This document shows positions 1 to 5,302 of a DNA stretch of 5,302 bases, in pieces. The notes beneath the pieces were generated by a model. The model had not been told where the DNA came from. It made no database searches and saw nothing but the letters and a program-made list of their open reading frames with translations. The translations under genes were made by a program, and so were the position numbers. This stretch comes from Bacteroidales bacterium (GTDB lineage Bacteria > Bacteroidota > Bacteroidia > Bacteroidales > WRGA01): NCBI GenBank assembly GCA_031279795.1, contig JAITHZ010000088.1, forward strand, positions 1 through 5,302, in the 5' to 3' direction. How positions within the stretch are numbered: position 1 is the first letter of the stretch; each line of letters opens with the position of its first letter.

Positions 1-586
1 TCACGCCCGTTTGAAAAAGAAAGGCGTAACTGGATATGCTTTTGGACCAATTTACATGAAAACAGAATCCGAAGTTGACCGTGCCTTTGAATATGCTCGA
101 CGGGTTGGCGTGAAATTGATTGTAGGCGTGCCGAACGAAGATTTGCTGCCGTATGTTGAAAAGAAGGTTCAGGAATATGATTTTCGATTTGCGATTCATC
201 TGCACGGGCCGGATATTACGCTTTATCCCGATGCCGACGACGTATGGCAAAATACAAAAGATTTAGATCATCGGATGGGTATTTGTTTCGATATCGGGCA
301 TAACTATCGCAACGGAAAAGATCCTGTTGGCGACTTGATAAAATATCATTCCCGCATATTTGACATGCACATAAAAGATGTAACTGACTCTACCGCAGTG
401 GGTTATTCGGTAGAAATCGGACGGGGAATCATTAATTTCCCTGCGTTGGTAAAAGCCTTGCGTAAAGTGGGCTATTCCGGTGTTTGCAGCCTTGAACACG
501 AACGGAACATGAATGACCCGTTTATGGGAATTGCCGAATCAATCGGTTATTTCCGTGGCGTCGTTGCTGCAACAAAACCAGAGTAA
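1..586 (+). CDS. Sugar phosphate isomerase/epimerase-like TIM-barrel protein, 5' end cut by window
   Basis: The frame is open from the left edge (first full codon at 2) to TAA at 584-586, giving 194 visible residues. It matches the C-terminal part of the xylose isomerase-like TIM-barrel family (AP_endonuc_2 fold), cytosolic or exported enzymes that isomerise or epimerise sugars through a divalent metal. Numbering from the TTG at 11 as residue 1, visible landmarks are FAIHLHGPD (H63, H65), ICFDIGH (D94, H97), FDMHIKD (H120, D123) and a final SLEHE (E162), which are plausible metal and substrate ligands. Family members usually have about 250-320 residues, so roughly a third is missing; a signal peptide, if any, would lie off-window. 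The TTG at 11 is unlikely to be the true start because the frame continues upstream and the barrel would lack its first strands. The substrate cannot be told from sequence. Its place before uxaC suggests a sugar or sugar-acid role, but the 175-base gap means it may be a separate transcription unit. Confidence 0.85.
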   Translation, partial: HARLKKKGVTGYAFGPIYMKTESEVDRAFEYARRVGVKLIVGVPNEDLLPYVEKKVQEYDFRFAIHLHGPDITLYPDADDVWQNTKDLDHRMGICFDIGHNYRNGKDPVGDLIKYHSRIFDMHIKDVTDSTAVGYSVEIGRGIINFPALVKALRKVGYSGVCSLEHERNMNDPFMGIAESIGYFRGVVAATKPE

Positions 587-587
587 A

Positions 588-618
588 TCTGTTATCCATC
601 CCAAATCCCCTTTCTTTG
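588..618 (+). promoter_or_regulatory. Weak candidate Bacteroidota-type promoter for the uxaC operon
   Basis: TCTG at 588-591, a 19-base spacer and TTTCTTTG at 611-618 resemble the Bacteroidota consensus TTTG / 19-21 bases / TAnnTTTG, with one mismatch in each box. The mismatch in the -7 box is at its usually conserved A. If real, transcription would begin near 624-626, exactly where the outer stem of the downstream inverted repeat begins, leaving a leader of about 137 bases before uxaC. I found no better match in the gap. This is a pattern match only. Confidence 0.22.
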
Positions 619-658
619 GTACGACACGCAGATGACTTGATTGAATGATTTCTCAGCG

Positions 659-686
659 ACAGCAACTGACAGTTGCCATTTGCTGT
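659..686. repeat. Inverted repeat ACAGCAA / TTGCTGT, alternative to the inner palindrome
   Basis: ACAGCAA (659-665) is the exact reverse complement of TTGCTGT (680-686), with 14 bases between. It shares bases 662-665 with the left arm of the palindrome at 662-676, so as RNA the two hairpins exclude each other. As DNA it could be a second binding half-site pair. Seen directly; function not known. Confidence 0.45.
662..676. repeat. Perfect 15-base palindrome, candidate operator
   Basis: GCAACTG (662-668), a central A (669) and CAGTTGC (670-676) form a perfect 7-base-arm palindrome. The single-base centre leaves too short a loop for a full RNA hairpin (outer pairs only), so a dimeric repressor site on DNA is the more natural reading. 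Hexuronate operons are commonly controlled by GntR- or LacI-family repressors, but this sequence does not match an operator I know, and no regulator gene is in the window. Confidence 0.4.
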
Positions 687-761
687 AAAGTCTGTGTTAT
701 CTGCGTGTATAAATTGATACAGGCGACAATTACAAATTTACATACTAAATAAAAAGTTATC

Positions 762-2168
762 ATGAAAAAATTTTTAGACAAGGATTTTTTATTGGAAACC
801 GACACAGCCAAAGGCTTGTACCATGAACATGCGGCCAACATGCCGATTATTGATTATCACTGTCATCTGAATCCGGAATTTATTGCCCGAGATCGGAAGT
901 TTGAGAATCTGGGACAGATCTGGCTGGAGGGCGACCACTATAAATGGCGAGCCATGCGAACAAACGGTATCGACGAGCGCTACTGTACGGGCAAGGATAC
1001 AACCTGGTACGAAAAATACGAAAAATGGGCGGAAACCGTTTCTTATACCATGCGTAACCCGCTGTATCACTGGACGCATTTGGAACTGAGAACGGCTTTT
1101 GGCGTGGAGAAAATCTTGCGTCCCGAAACGGCAAAAGAAATATACGACGAATGTACGGCCAAACTGCAAACTCCGGAATATTCCGCACGGGGATTGATGA
1201 AAAAGTACCGAGTGCAGGTTGTCTGTACCACCGACGACCCCGCCGATTCGCTGGAATATCACATTGCGCTGAAGGACGAAGGATTTGCGATAAAGGTGTT
1301 GCCCACCTGGCGTCCGGACAAAGCGATGGCAGTAGAATCGCCGGCAAATTTTCGCGCATATGTCGAAAAACTTTCAGCTGTATCGGGAATAACCATTTCC
1401 AGTTTTTCCGACTTGCTGGAAGCATTGCAAAAACGACATGATTTTTTTGCAGAAGTTGGATGCAAACTTTCTGACCACGGTATTGAAGAATTTTACGCCG
1501 AAGACTACACTCAGTCCGAAATCAATGCTATATATAATAAGGTGTATGGCGGTGCCGAATTGACAAAGGAAGAAATAGTGAAATTCAAGTCGGCCATGCT
1601 GGTTGAATTTGCCGTCATGGATCATGGAAAAGGCTGGACGCAACAGTTTCACTATGGCGCTATTCGCGACAATAATACGCGCCTGTTCAATCAATTAGGT
1701 CCAGACACGGGATTTGATTCGATAGGCGATTTTACGGTTGCCAAAAGCATGTCCAAATTTTTGAACCGGCTGGATACGGAAAACAAATTAGCAAAAACGA
1801 TACTGTACAACTTGAATCCACGCGACAATGATTTGATTGCTACGATGATAGGTAATTTTCAGGACGGTTCTGCAGCAGGAAAAATACAGTTTGGTTCAGG
1901 GTGGTGGTTTTTGGATCAGAAGACAGGAATGGAAGCGCAGATGAATTCACTGTCGGTACTTGGCCTGTTGAGCCGTTTTGTTGGCATGTTGACGGATTCA
2001 CGCAGCTTTTTGTCGTATCCGCGGCATGAATATTTCCGCCGGATTCTGTGTAACCTGATTGGACAGGATGTGGAAAAAGGCCTGTTGCCCGAAAGCGAAT
2101 TGCCGTTTTTGGAACAAATGGTCGAAAATATTTCATATAATAATGCAAAAAACTTTTTAAAATTCTAA
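762..2168 (+). CDS. uxaC: Uronate (glucuronate/galacturonate) isomerase
   Basis: UxaC (EC 5.3.1.12) interconverts D-glucuronate and D-fructuronate, or D-galacturonate and D-tagaturonate, the first cytosolic step of hexuronate breakdown. The 468-residue protein is full length (E. coli UxaC is about 470). It is a divergent amidohydrolase-superfamily TIM barrel. Visible family motifs in order are the metal-binding H-x-H in DYHCHLNPE (H33, H35), CTTDDP at 155-160, LPTWRPDKA at 180-188, QFHYGAIRDNN at 295-305, GSGWWFLD at 378-385, and the C-terminal GMLTDSRSFLSYPRHEYFRR at 408-427, with the conserved Asp at 412. The ATG at 762 is chosen because KKFLDKDFLLET directly after it is the usual family N-terminus and the 175-base gap lies upstream. 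The leader before it (AAATAAAAAGTTATC) is A-rich with no clear Shine-Dalgarno. It is the first gene of a run with kdgK, the aldolase and the transporter; kdgK begins 29 bases after its stop. Confidence 0.97.
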   Translation: MKKFLDKDFLLETDTAKGLYHEHAANMPIIDYHCHLNPEFIARDRKFENLGQIWLEGDHYKWRAMRTNGIDERYCTGKDTTWYEKYEKWAETVSYTMRNPLYHWTHLELRTAFGVEKILRPETAKEIYDECTAKLQTPEYSARGLMKKYRVQVVCTTDDPADSLEYHIALKDEGFAIKVLPTWRPDKAMAVESPANFRAYVEKLSAVSGITISSFSDLLEALQKRHDFFAEVGCKLSDHGIEEFYAEDYTQSEINAIYNKVYGGAELTKEEIVKFKSAMLVEFAVMDHGKGWTQQFHYGAIRDNNTRLFNQLGPDTGFDSIGDFTVAKSMSKFLNRLDTENKLAKTILYNLNPRDNDLIATMIGNFQDGSAAGKIQFGSGWWFLDQKTGMEAQMNSLSVLGLLSRFVGMLTDSRSFLSYPRHEYFRRILCNLIGQDVEKGLLPESELPFLEQMVENISYNNAKNFLKF

Positions 2169-2197
2169 TAATTTTTTAACAGCAAAAACGATAAAGA

Positions 2198-3223
2198 ATG
2201 AGTAAGAAAATTGTAACGATGGGAGAAATCATGCTCCGCTTATCCACTCCGGGAAATACACGGTTTGTACAGTCAGACGTGTTTGACGTGGTATATGGCG
2301 GCGGCGAAGCCAATGTGGCAGTCAGTTGCGCCAATTACGGACACGAAGCCTGTTTTGTAACGAAATTGCCCAAGCACGAAATTGGTCAGGCAGCTGTCAA
2401 TGCCCTGCGGAAGTATGGCGTCAAGACCGATTATATAGCACGCGGCGGCGACCGTGTAGGAATTTATTATCTGGAAACCGGCGCGTCGATGCGGCCAAGC
2501 AAGGTGATTTACGACCGTGCACATTCGGCTATGGCCGAAGCCGAAGCTTCTGATTTTGATTTTGAAACCATCATGAAAGGCGCAAGTTGGTTTCACTGGT
2601 CGGGCATTACTCCGGCCATATCGGATAAAGCTGCCGAATTGACAAAACAGGCCTGCGAAGCCGCCAAACGTCATAACGTAACCGTATCGGTTGATTTAAA
2701 TTTCCGTAAGAAACTCTGGACGAAGGAAAAAGCTCAGTCCATCATGCGTCCGTTGATGCAGTATGTCGATGTATGCATAGGCAATGAAGAAGACGCCGAG
2801 CTGTGCTTGGGATTCAAGCCCGACGCCGATGTCGAGGGCGGCCATACGGAAGCCGAAGGCTACAAGGAAATTTTCAGGCAAATGGCTGATGCATTCGATT
2901 TTAAATATGTCATCTCCACGTTGCGCGAGTCATTTTCGGCCACCCACAACGGATGGAAAGCCATGATTTATGATGGAAAAGATTTCTATGTTTCCAAACG
3001 TTACGAAATTAACCCTATAATTGACAGAGTAGGTGGAGGAGATTCCTTCTCCGGCGGCATTATTCATGGCCTGCTCACTAAAACAGGACAGGGCGAGGCT
3101 CTGGAATTTGCCGTTGCTGCGTCTGCATTGAAGCATACCGTCAACGGCGACTTCAATCTGGTGTCCATCGAAGAAGTCGAAGCATTGGCCGGTGGCGATG
3201 CCAGCGGAAGAGTCCAACGGTAA
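2198..3223 (+). CDS. kdgK: 2-dehydro-3-deoxygluconate kinase (PfkB family)
   Basis: This cytosolic sugar kinase phosphorylates 2-keto-3-deoxy-D-gluconate with ATP to KDPG (EC 2.7.1.45). The 341-residue product has the PfkB/ribokinase layout: an N-terminal strand with GEIMLRLSTPG (9-19), the substrate-side glycine motif GGGEANVAVSCANYG (34-48), DLNFRKKLW (166-174), GNEEDAELCLG (195-205, N196 and E197 typical of the Mg-ATP region), and the second PfkB signature DRVGGGDSFSGG (276-287) with D282 as the expected catalytic base. The DRVGGGD form rather than DTTGAGD is usual for KDG kinases. It is about 30 residues longer than E. coli KdgK, partly through a segment near 206-226. The start ATG at 2198 follows AAAG spaced a few bases upstream and leaves 29 bases after uxaC; the protein reads in family register from residue 3. 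Fructokinase or another PfkB kinase is possible from the fold alone, but the neighbouring aldolase and uxaC make KDG kinase by far the best call. Confidence 0.93.
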   Translation: MSKKIVTMGEIMLRLSTPGNTRFVQSDVFDVVYGGGEANVAVSCANYGHEACFVTKLPKHEIGQAAVNALRKYGVKTDYIARGGDRVGIYYLETGASMRPSKVIYDRAHSAMAEAEASDFDFETIMKGASWFHWSGITPAISDKAAELTKQACEAAKRHNVTVSVDLNFRKKLWTKEKAQSIMRPLMQYVDVCIGNEEDAELCLGFKPDADVEGGHTEAEGYKEIFRQMADAFDFKYVISTLRESFSATHNGWKAMIYDGKDFYVSKRYEINPIIDRVGGGDSFSGGIIHGLLTKTGQGEALEFAVAASALKHTVNGDFNLVSIEEVEALAGGDASGRVQR

Positions 3224-3251
3224 GATTTAAATGTAATACAATTGATAAAAA

Positions 3252-3926
3252 ATGTCATACAGTAAAATTCAAGTATTGGAAGCGATGTCATCTACCGGAA
3301 TGGTACCGGTGTTTTACCACCATGACGTCGAAACTGCAAAAAATGTAGTAAAAGCCTGTTATGCAGGAGGAGTGAGAGCTTTCGAGTTCACCAACCGTGG
3401 AACATTTGCCCATGAAGTATTTGGCGAGTTAAGCAAGTATGTAGCGAGCGAATGTCGGGGATTGATACTGGGCGTCGGTTCAATAGTCGATGCGCCGACA
3501 GCCTCGCTGTACATCCAAATTGGAGCAAACTTCATAGTAGGCCCGCTGTTTAATCCCGATGTAGCCAAAGTAGCCAACCGGCGCCTGATACCCTATACAC
3601 CCGGTTGCGGTTCGGTGTCGGAAGTGGGATTTGCGCAGGAAGCTGGCTGCGACTTGTGCAAAGTGTTTCCAGGCGATGTGCTGGGACCGAATTTCGTAAA
3701 AGGCCTGAAAGCGCCGATGCCGTGGTCGCAGTTGATGGTTACCGGCGGAGTAAAACCCGAAGAAGCCAACCTGAAAGCCTGGTTTGACGCCGGTGTAACC
3801 TGTGTAGGAATGGGATCGAACCTTTTTCCGAAGGAAGTGATAGCCGCTGGCGAATGGGATAAAATTACCCAACTGTGTAAAGATACATTATGTATCATTA
3901 GCAAAGTAAAACAATTTAATAAGTGA
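3252..3926 (+). CDS. kdgA: KDPG aldolase (2-dehydro-3-deoxyphosphogluconate aldolase)
   Basis: A class I aldolase that cleaves KDPG to pyruvate and D-glyceraldehyde 3-phosphate (EC 4.1.2.14), ending the hexuronate branch; it may also accept 4-hydroxy-2-oxoglutarate (EC 4.1.3.16), as Eda does. The 224-residue length fits the family (about 205-225). Motifs in order: FEFTNRG at 44-50, with E45 and R49 aligning to the E. coli Eda catalytic Glu45 and Arg49; GVGSIVD at 74-80; IPYTPGC at 113-119; the Schiff-base lysine K137 in CKVFPGD (136-142); and the phosphate-binding VTGGVKPEEA (163-172) and GMGSNLF (186-192). All key residues are present. The ATG at 3252 is preceded by the A-rich TTGATAAAAA with no clear Shine-Dalgarno, 28 bases after kdgK. 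The symbol eda is equally valid; kdgA is used because of the linkage to kdgK. The transporter gene starts 21 bases downstream. Confidence 0.95.
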   Translation: MSYSKIQVLEAMSSTGMVPVFYHHDVETAKNVVKACYAGGVRAFEFTNRGTFAHEVFGELSKYVASECRGLILGVGSIVDAPTASLYIQIGANFIVGPLFNPDVAKVANRRLIPYTPGCGSVSEVGFAQEAGCDLCKVFPGDVLGPNFVKGLKAPMPWSQLMVTGGVKPEEANLKAWFDAGVTCVGMGSNLFPKEVIAAGEWDKITQLCKDTLCIISKVKQFNK

Positions 3927-3947
3927 TAATCAACTAATTTTTTAAGA

Positions 3948-5302
3948 ATGAATACACAAAAAATGACAAATTACCGGTGGGTAGTATGTTCGTTGCTGTT
4001 TGTAGCAACATTTGTTAATTACATGGACAGGCAGGTTTTATCAATAACAGCGCCTGATTACATTGTGAAAGAATTTGGCTGGACAAATGACAGTTATGGT
4101 AACATCACGGCATGGTTTTCAATATTTTATGCTGTTTGTATGTTATTTGCAGGACGGTTTGTTGACTGGCTCGACACCAAAAAAGGCTTTTTGTGGGCAA
4201 TTGGTATATGGTCTGTTGGCGCATGTCTGCACGCGCTGGTCGGAATTGTAACGGCTGGCTGGATATCCGGCGAATGGATATTCAGCTTCGAAGGGGCAAG
4301 CGATATCCTTAAAACGGTGAGCGACACAGGAATGATAGTAAACATAAGCGTTACATTGTTTATCTTTTCCCGATTTGTGTTAGCTTTGGGTGAAGCGGGT
4401 AATTTTCCTGCCGCCAACAAAGCTACATCTGAATTTTTCCCCAAAAAAGACAGGGCTTATGCAACAAGTATTTACAATGCAGGTTCCACCATTGGCGCCA
4501 TGATAGCGCCGCTAAGTATTCCGTTTTTAGCGCAAGCATGGGGGTGGGAGTTGTCATTCATCATCATTGGCGCGCTGGGATTTCTTTGGATGGGATTCTG
4601 GGTTTTGATTTATGATAAACCCGACAAGCATCCCAAAGTAAACGCAGTGGAACTTGAATACATTCTTTCAGACAGCGAACCGGCTCAGACAAACGTTAAA
4701 AAAGACAAAGTTTCTTTCATTCAATGCTTTAAATATCGTCAGACATGGGCATTTGCTTTTGGGAAATTCATGACTGACGGAGTTTGGTGGTTTTATCTGT
4801 TTTGGATGCCCAAATATTTAAAAGACGTTTATGGCTTGACATGGGAACGGCCACTGGAAGATCCGCGCGCAATGCTTGCCATATTCGTGCTGTACGGAAT
4901 AGTAATGCTGTCGTTAATCGGCGGATGGTTACCATCCCATTTTATCAAAAAAGGAATGAATCCATACGCTGGGCGAATGAAAGCCATGCTGATCTTCGCA
5001 TTTTTCCCGCTTCTTGCTTTGCTGGCTCAACCCTTGGGTGAGTACACATTTTGGGTTCCGGTAATCATTGTGGGTATTGCAGGAGCGGCGCATCAATCCT
5101 GGTCGGCAAATATTTTCTCGACCGTAGGCGATATGTTCCCCAAAAAAGCTATCGCAACCATCACCGGAATTGGCGGTATGGCTGGCGGTGTTGGATCGTA
5201 TATCATCAATAAAAGCTCTGGAAAACTTTTTGATTATGCATCAGGTTCGACGAAAATAGTCACTGACGGTGTTGAGAAAATTATTCCAATGACAAAAGAT
5301 TT
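3948..5302 (+). CDS. exuT: Hexuronate transporter, MFS (ExuT-like), 3' end cut by window
   Basis: An inner-membrane proton symporter of the major facilitator superfamily, anion:cation symporter type, most like ExuT, which imports glucuronate/galacturonate. Frame is open from ATG 3948 to the window end, giving 451 complete codons. Visible features: TM1 about 10-26 ending in NYMDRQVLS (24-32), the family signature; TM2 about 50-69; the loop 2-3 motif A-like GRFVDWLDTKKGF (69-81); TM3 81-103; TM4 130-148 running into SRFVLALGEAGNFPA (141-155), highly typical of ExuT relatives; TM5-6 about 172-222; a hydrophilic central loop about 223-262; and TM7-11 about 266-420. TM12 should lie just off the window. 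Loop 3-4 (about 104-129) and the segment after TM11 (about 427-451) are longer than in E. coli ExuT, both predicted periplasmic. A second ATG at 3963 (residue 6) could be the start; 3948 follows TTTTTAAGA. Gluconate/galactonate-type relatives are possible from the fold alone, but the operon favours hexuronate. Confidence 0.9.
   Translation, partial: MNTQKMTNYRWVVCSLLFVATFVNYMDRQVLSITAPDYIVKEFGWTNDSYGNITAWFSIFYAVCMLFAGRFVDWLDTKKGFLWAIGIWSVGACLHALVGIVTAGWISGEWIFSFEGASDILKTVSDTGMIVNISVTLFIFSRFVLALGEAGNFPAANKATSEFFPKKDRAYATSIYNAGSTIGAMIAPLSIPFLAQAWGWELSFIIIGALGFLWMGFWVLIYDKPDKHPKVNAVELEYILSDSEPAQTNVKKDKVSFIQCFKYRQTWAFAFGKFMTDGVWWFYLFWMPKYLKDVYGLTWERPLEDPRAMLAIFVLYGIVMLSLIGGWLPSHFIKKGMNPYAGRMKAMLIFAFFPLLALLAQPLGEYTFWVPVIIVGIAGAAHQSWSANIFSTVGDMFPKKAIATITGIGGMAGGVGSYIINKSSGKLFDYASGSTKIVTDGVEKIIPMTKD

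Larger units (their letters stand above)
624..708 (+). promoter_or_regulatory. Long inverted repeat / possible structured leader upstream of uxaC
   Basis: ACACGCAGATGAC (624-636) can pair with GTTATCTGCGTGT (696-708). That is ten uninterrupted Watson-Crick pairs (624-633 with 699-708), one G-T (G-U in RNA) pair, then two more Watson-Crick pairs, so 13 in all. The 59 bases enclosed hold two further overlapping inverted repeats at 659-686. The element sits wholly in the non-coding gap and ends 53 bases before the uxaC ATG. It is not followed by a T-run, so it does not look like a classic intrinsic terminator. It could be a folded 5' UTR, an operator region, or a dispersed palindromic repeat; the right side (691-709) carries an imperfect doubling, TCTGTGTTA then TCTGCGTGTA. 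The pairing is directly visible; the function is unknown. Confidence 0.5.

Noticed and set aside
11..586. TTG at 11 as the true start of the first gene
   Set aside because: The frame stays open to the window edge and the protein would lack the first barrel strands, so the gene is cut by the window.
601..619. CCAAA/TTTGG inverted repeat as a terminator for the first gene
   Set aside because: Only five A/T-rich pairs around a nine-base loop and no following T-run; too weak to call.
679..716. TTTG at 679-682 with TATAAATTG at 708-716 as a Bacteroidota promoter
   Set aside because: The 25-base spacer is longer than the usual 19-21 and the -7 box fits poorly.
880..1425. 181-codon minus-strand open frame inside uxaC
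   Set aside because: It lies antisense to a clear full-length gene, has a low-complexity Arg/Pro/Ser-rich translation and no recognisable motif; a shadow of the coding frame. The overlapping minus-strand frame at 789-1262 is rejected for the same reason.
2169..2197. A promoter or terminator in the short gaps between the operon genes
   Set aside because: The 29-, 28- and 21-base gaps are AT-rich with no hairpin or promoter boxes, fitting cotranscription.
3480..3904. Overlapping minus-strand open frames within the aldolase gene
   Set aside because: They mirror the coding frame of an intact KDPG aldolase and show no family features or leader.
4127..5041. Open frames at 4127-4444 (minus) and 4784-5041 (plus) within the transporter gene
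   Set aside because: The exuT frame is continuous with transmembrane segments and family motifs throughout; these are out-of-frame shadows.
1..5302. Mobile elements, CRISPR arrays, tRNA or rRNA genes
   Set aside because: No transposase or integrase, no regularly spaced repeats, and no RNA-gene signatures were seen on either strand.

Overview
The window holds part of a hexuronate (glucuronate/galacturonate) catabolism locus, probably from a member of the Bacteroidota. That placement is inferred from three things: protein features I associate with Bacteroidota homologs (a long hexuronate transporter with enlarged periplasmic loops, and a KDG kinase and KDPG aldolase of the matching type), A-rich leaders with little Shine-Dalgarno character before the starts, and AT-rich gaps between genes. 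No rRNA or other marker fixes the taxon. All genes lie on the + strand.

Layout. Positions 1-586 hold the 3' part of a TIM-barrel sugar isomerase/epimerase-like protein cut by the window edge. Positions 587-761 are a 175-base non-coding gap, the only sizeable one. It contains a nested set of inverted repeats: an outer 13-pair stem, 624-636 with 696-708, enclosing two overlapping smaller palindromes. Then come four closely spaced genes: uronate isomerase uxaC (762-2168), a PfkB-type 2-dehydro-3-deoxygluconate kinase kdgK (2198-3223), KDPG aldolase kdgA/eda (3252-3926), and an ExuT-like MFS hexuronate transporter (3948 to beyond the window end). The gaps within this run are 29, 28 and 21 bases, which supports a single operon.

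How they work together. The transporter imports hexuronate. UxaC converts glucuronate to fructuronate (or galacturonate to tagaturonate). After a reductase and a dehydratase that are not in this window, KdgK phosphorylates 2-keto-3-deoxygluconate to KDPG, and the aldolase splits KDPG to pyruvate and glyceraldehyde 3-phosphate. The missing steps (UxuB/UxaB and UxuA/UxaA types) are presumably encoded beyond the window or elsewhere.

The genes are intact apart from the two cut by the window edges, and the enzymology is conventional. I do not see a new system among the coding genes. The part most worth a second look is the structured leader between the epimerase-like gene and uxaC, which may be an operator, a folded 5' UTR or a dispersed palindromic repeat.
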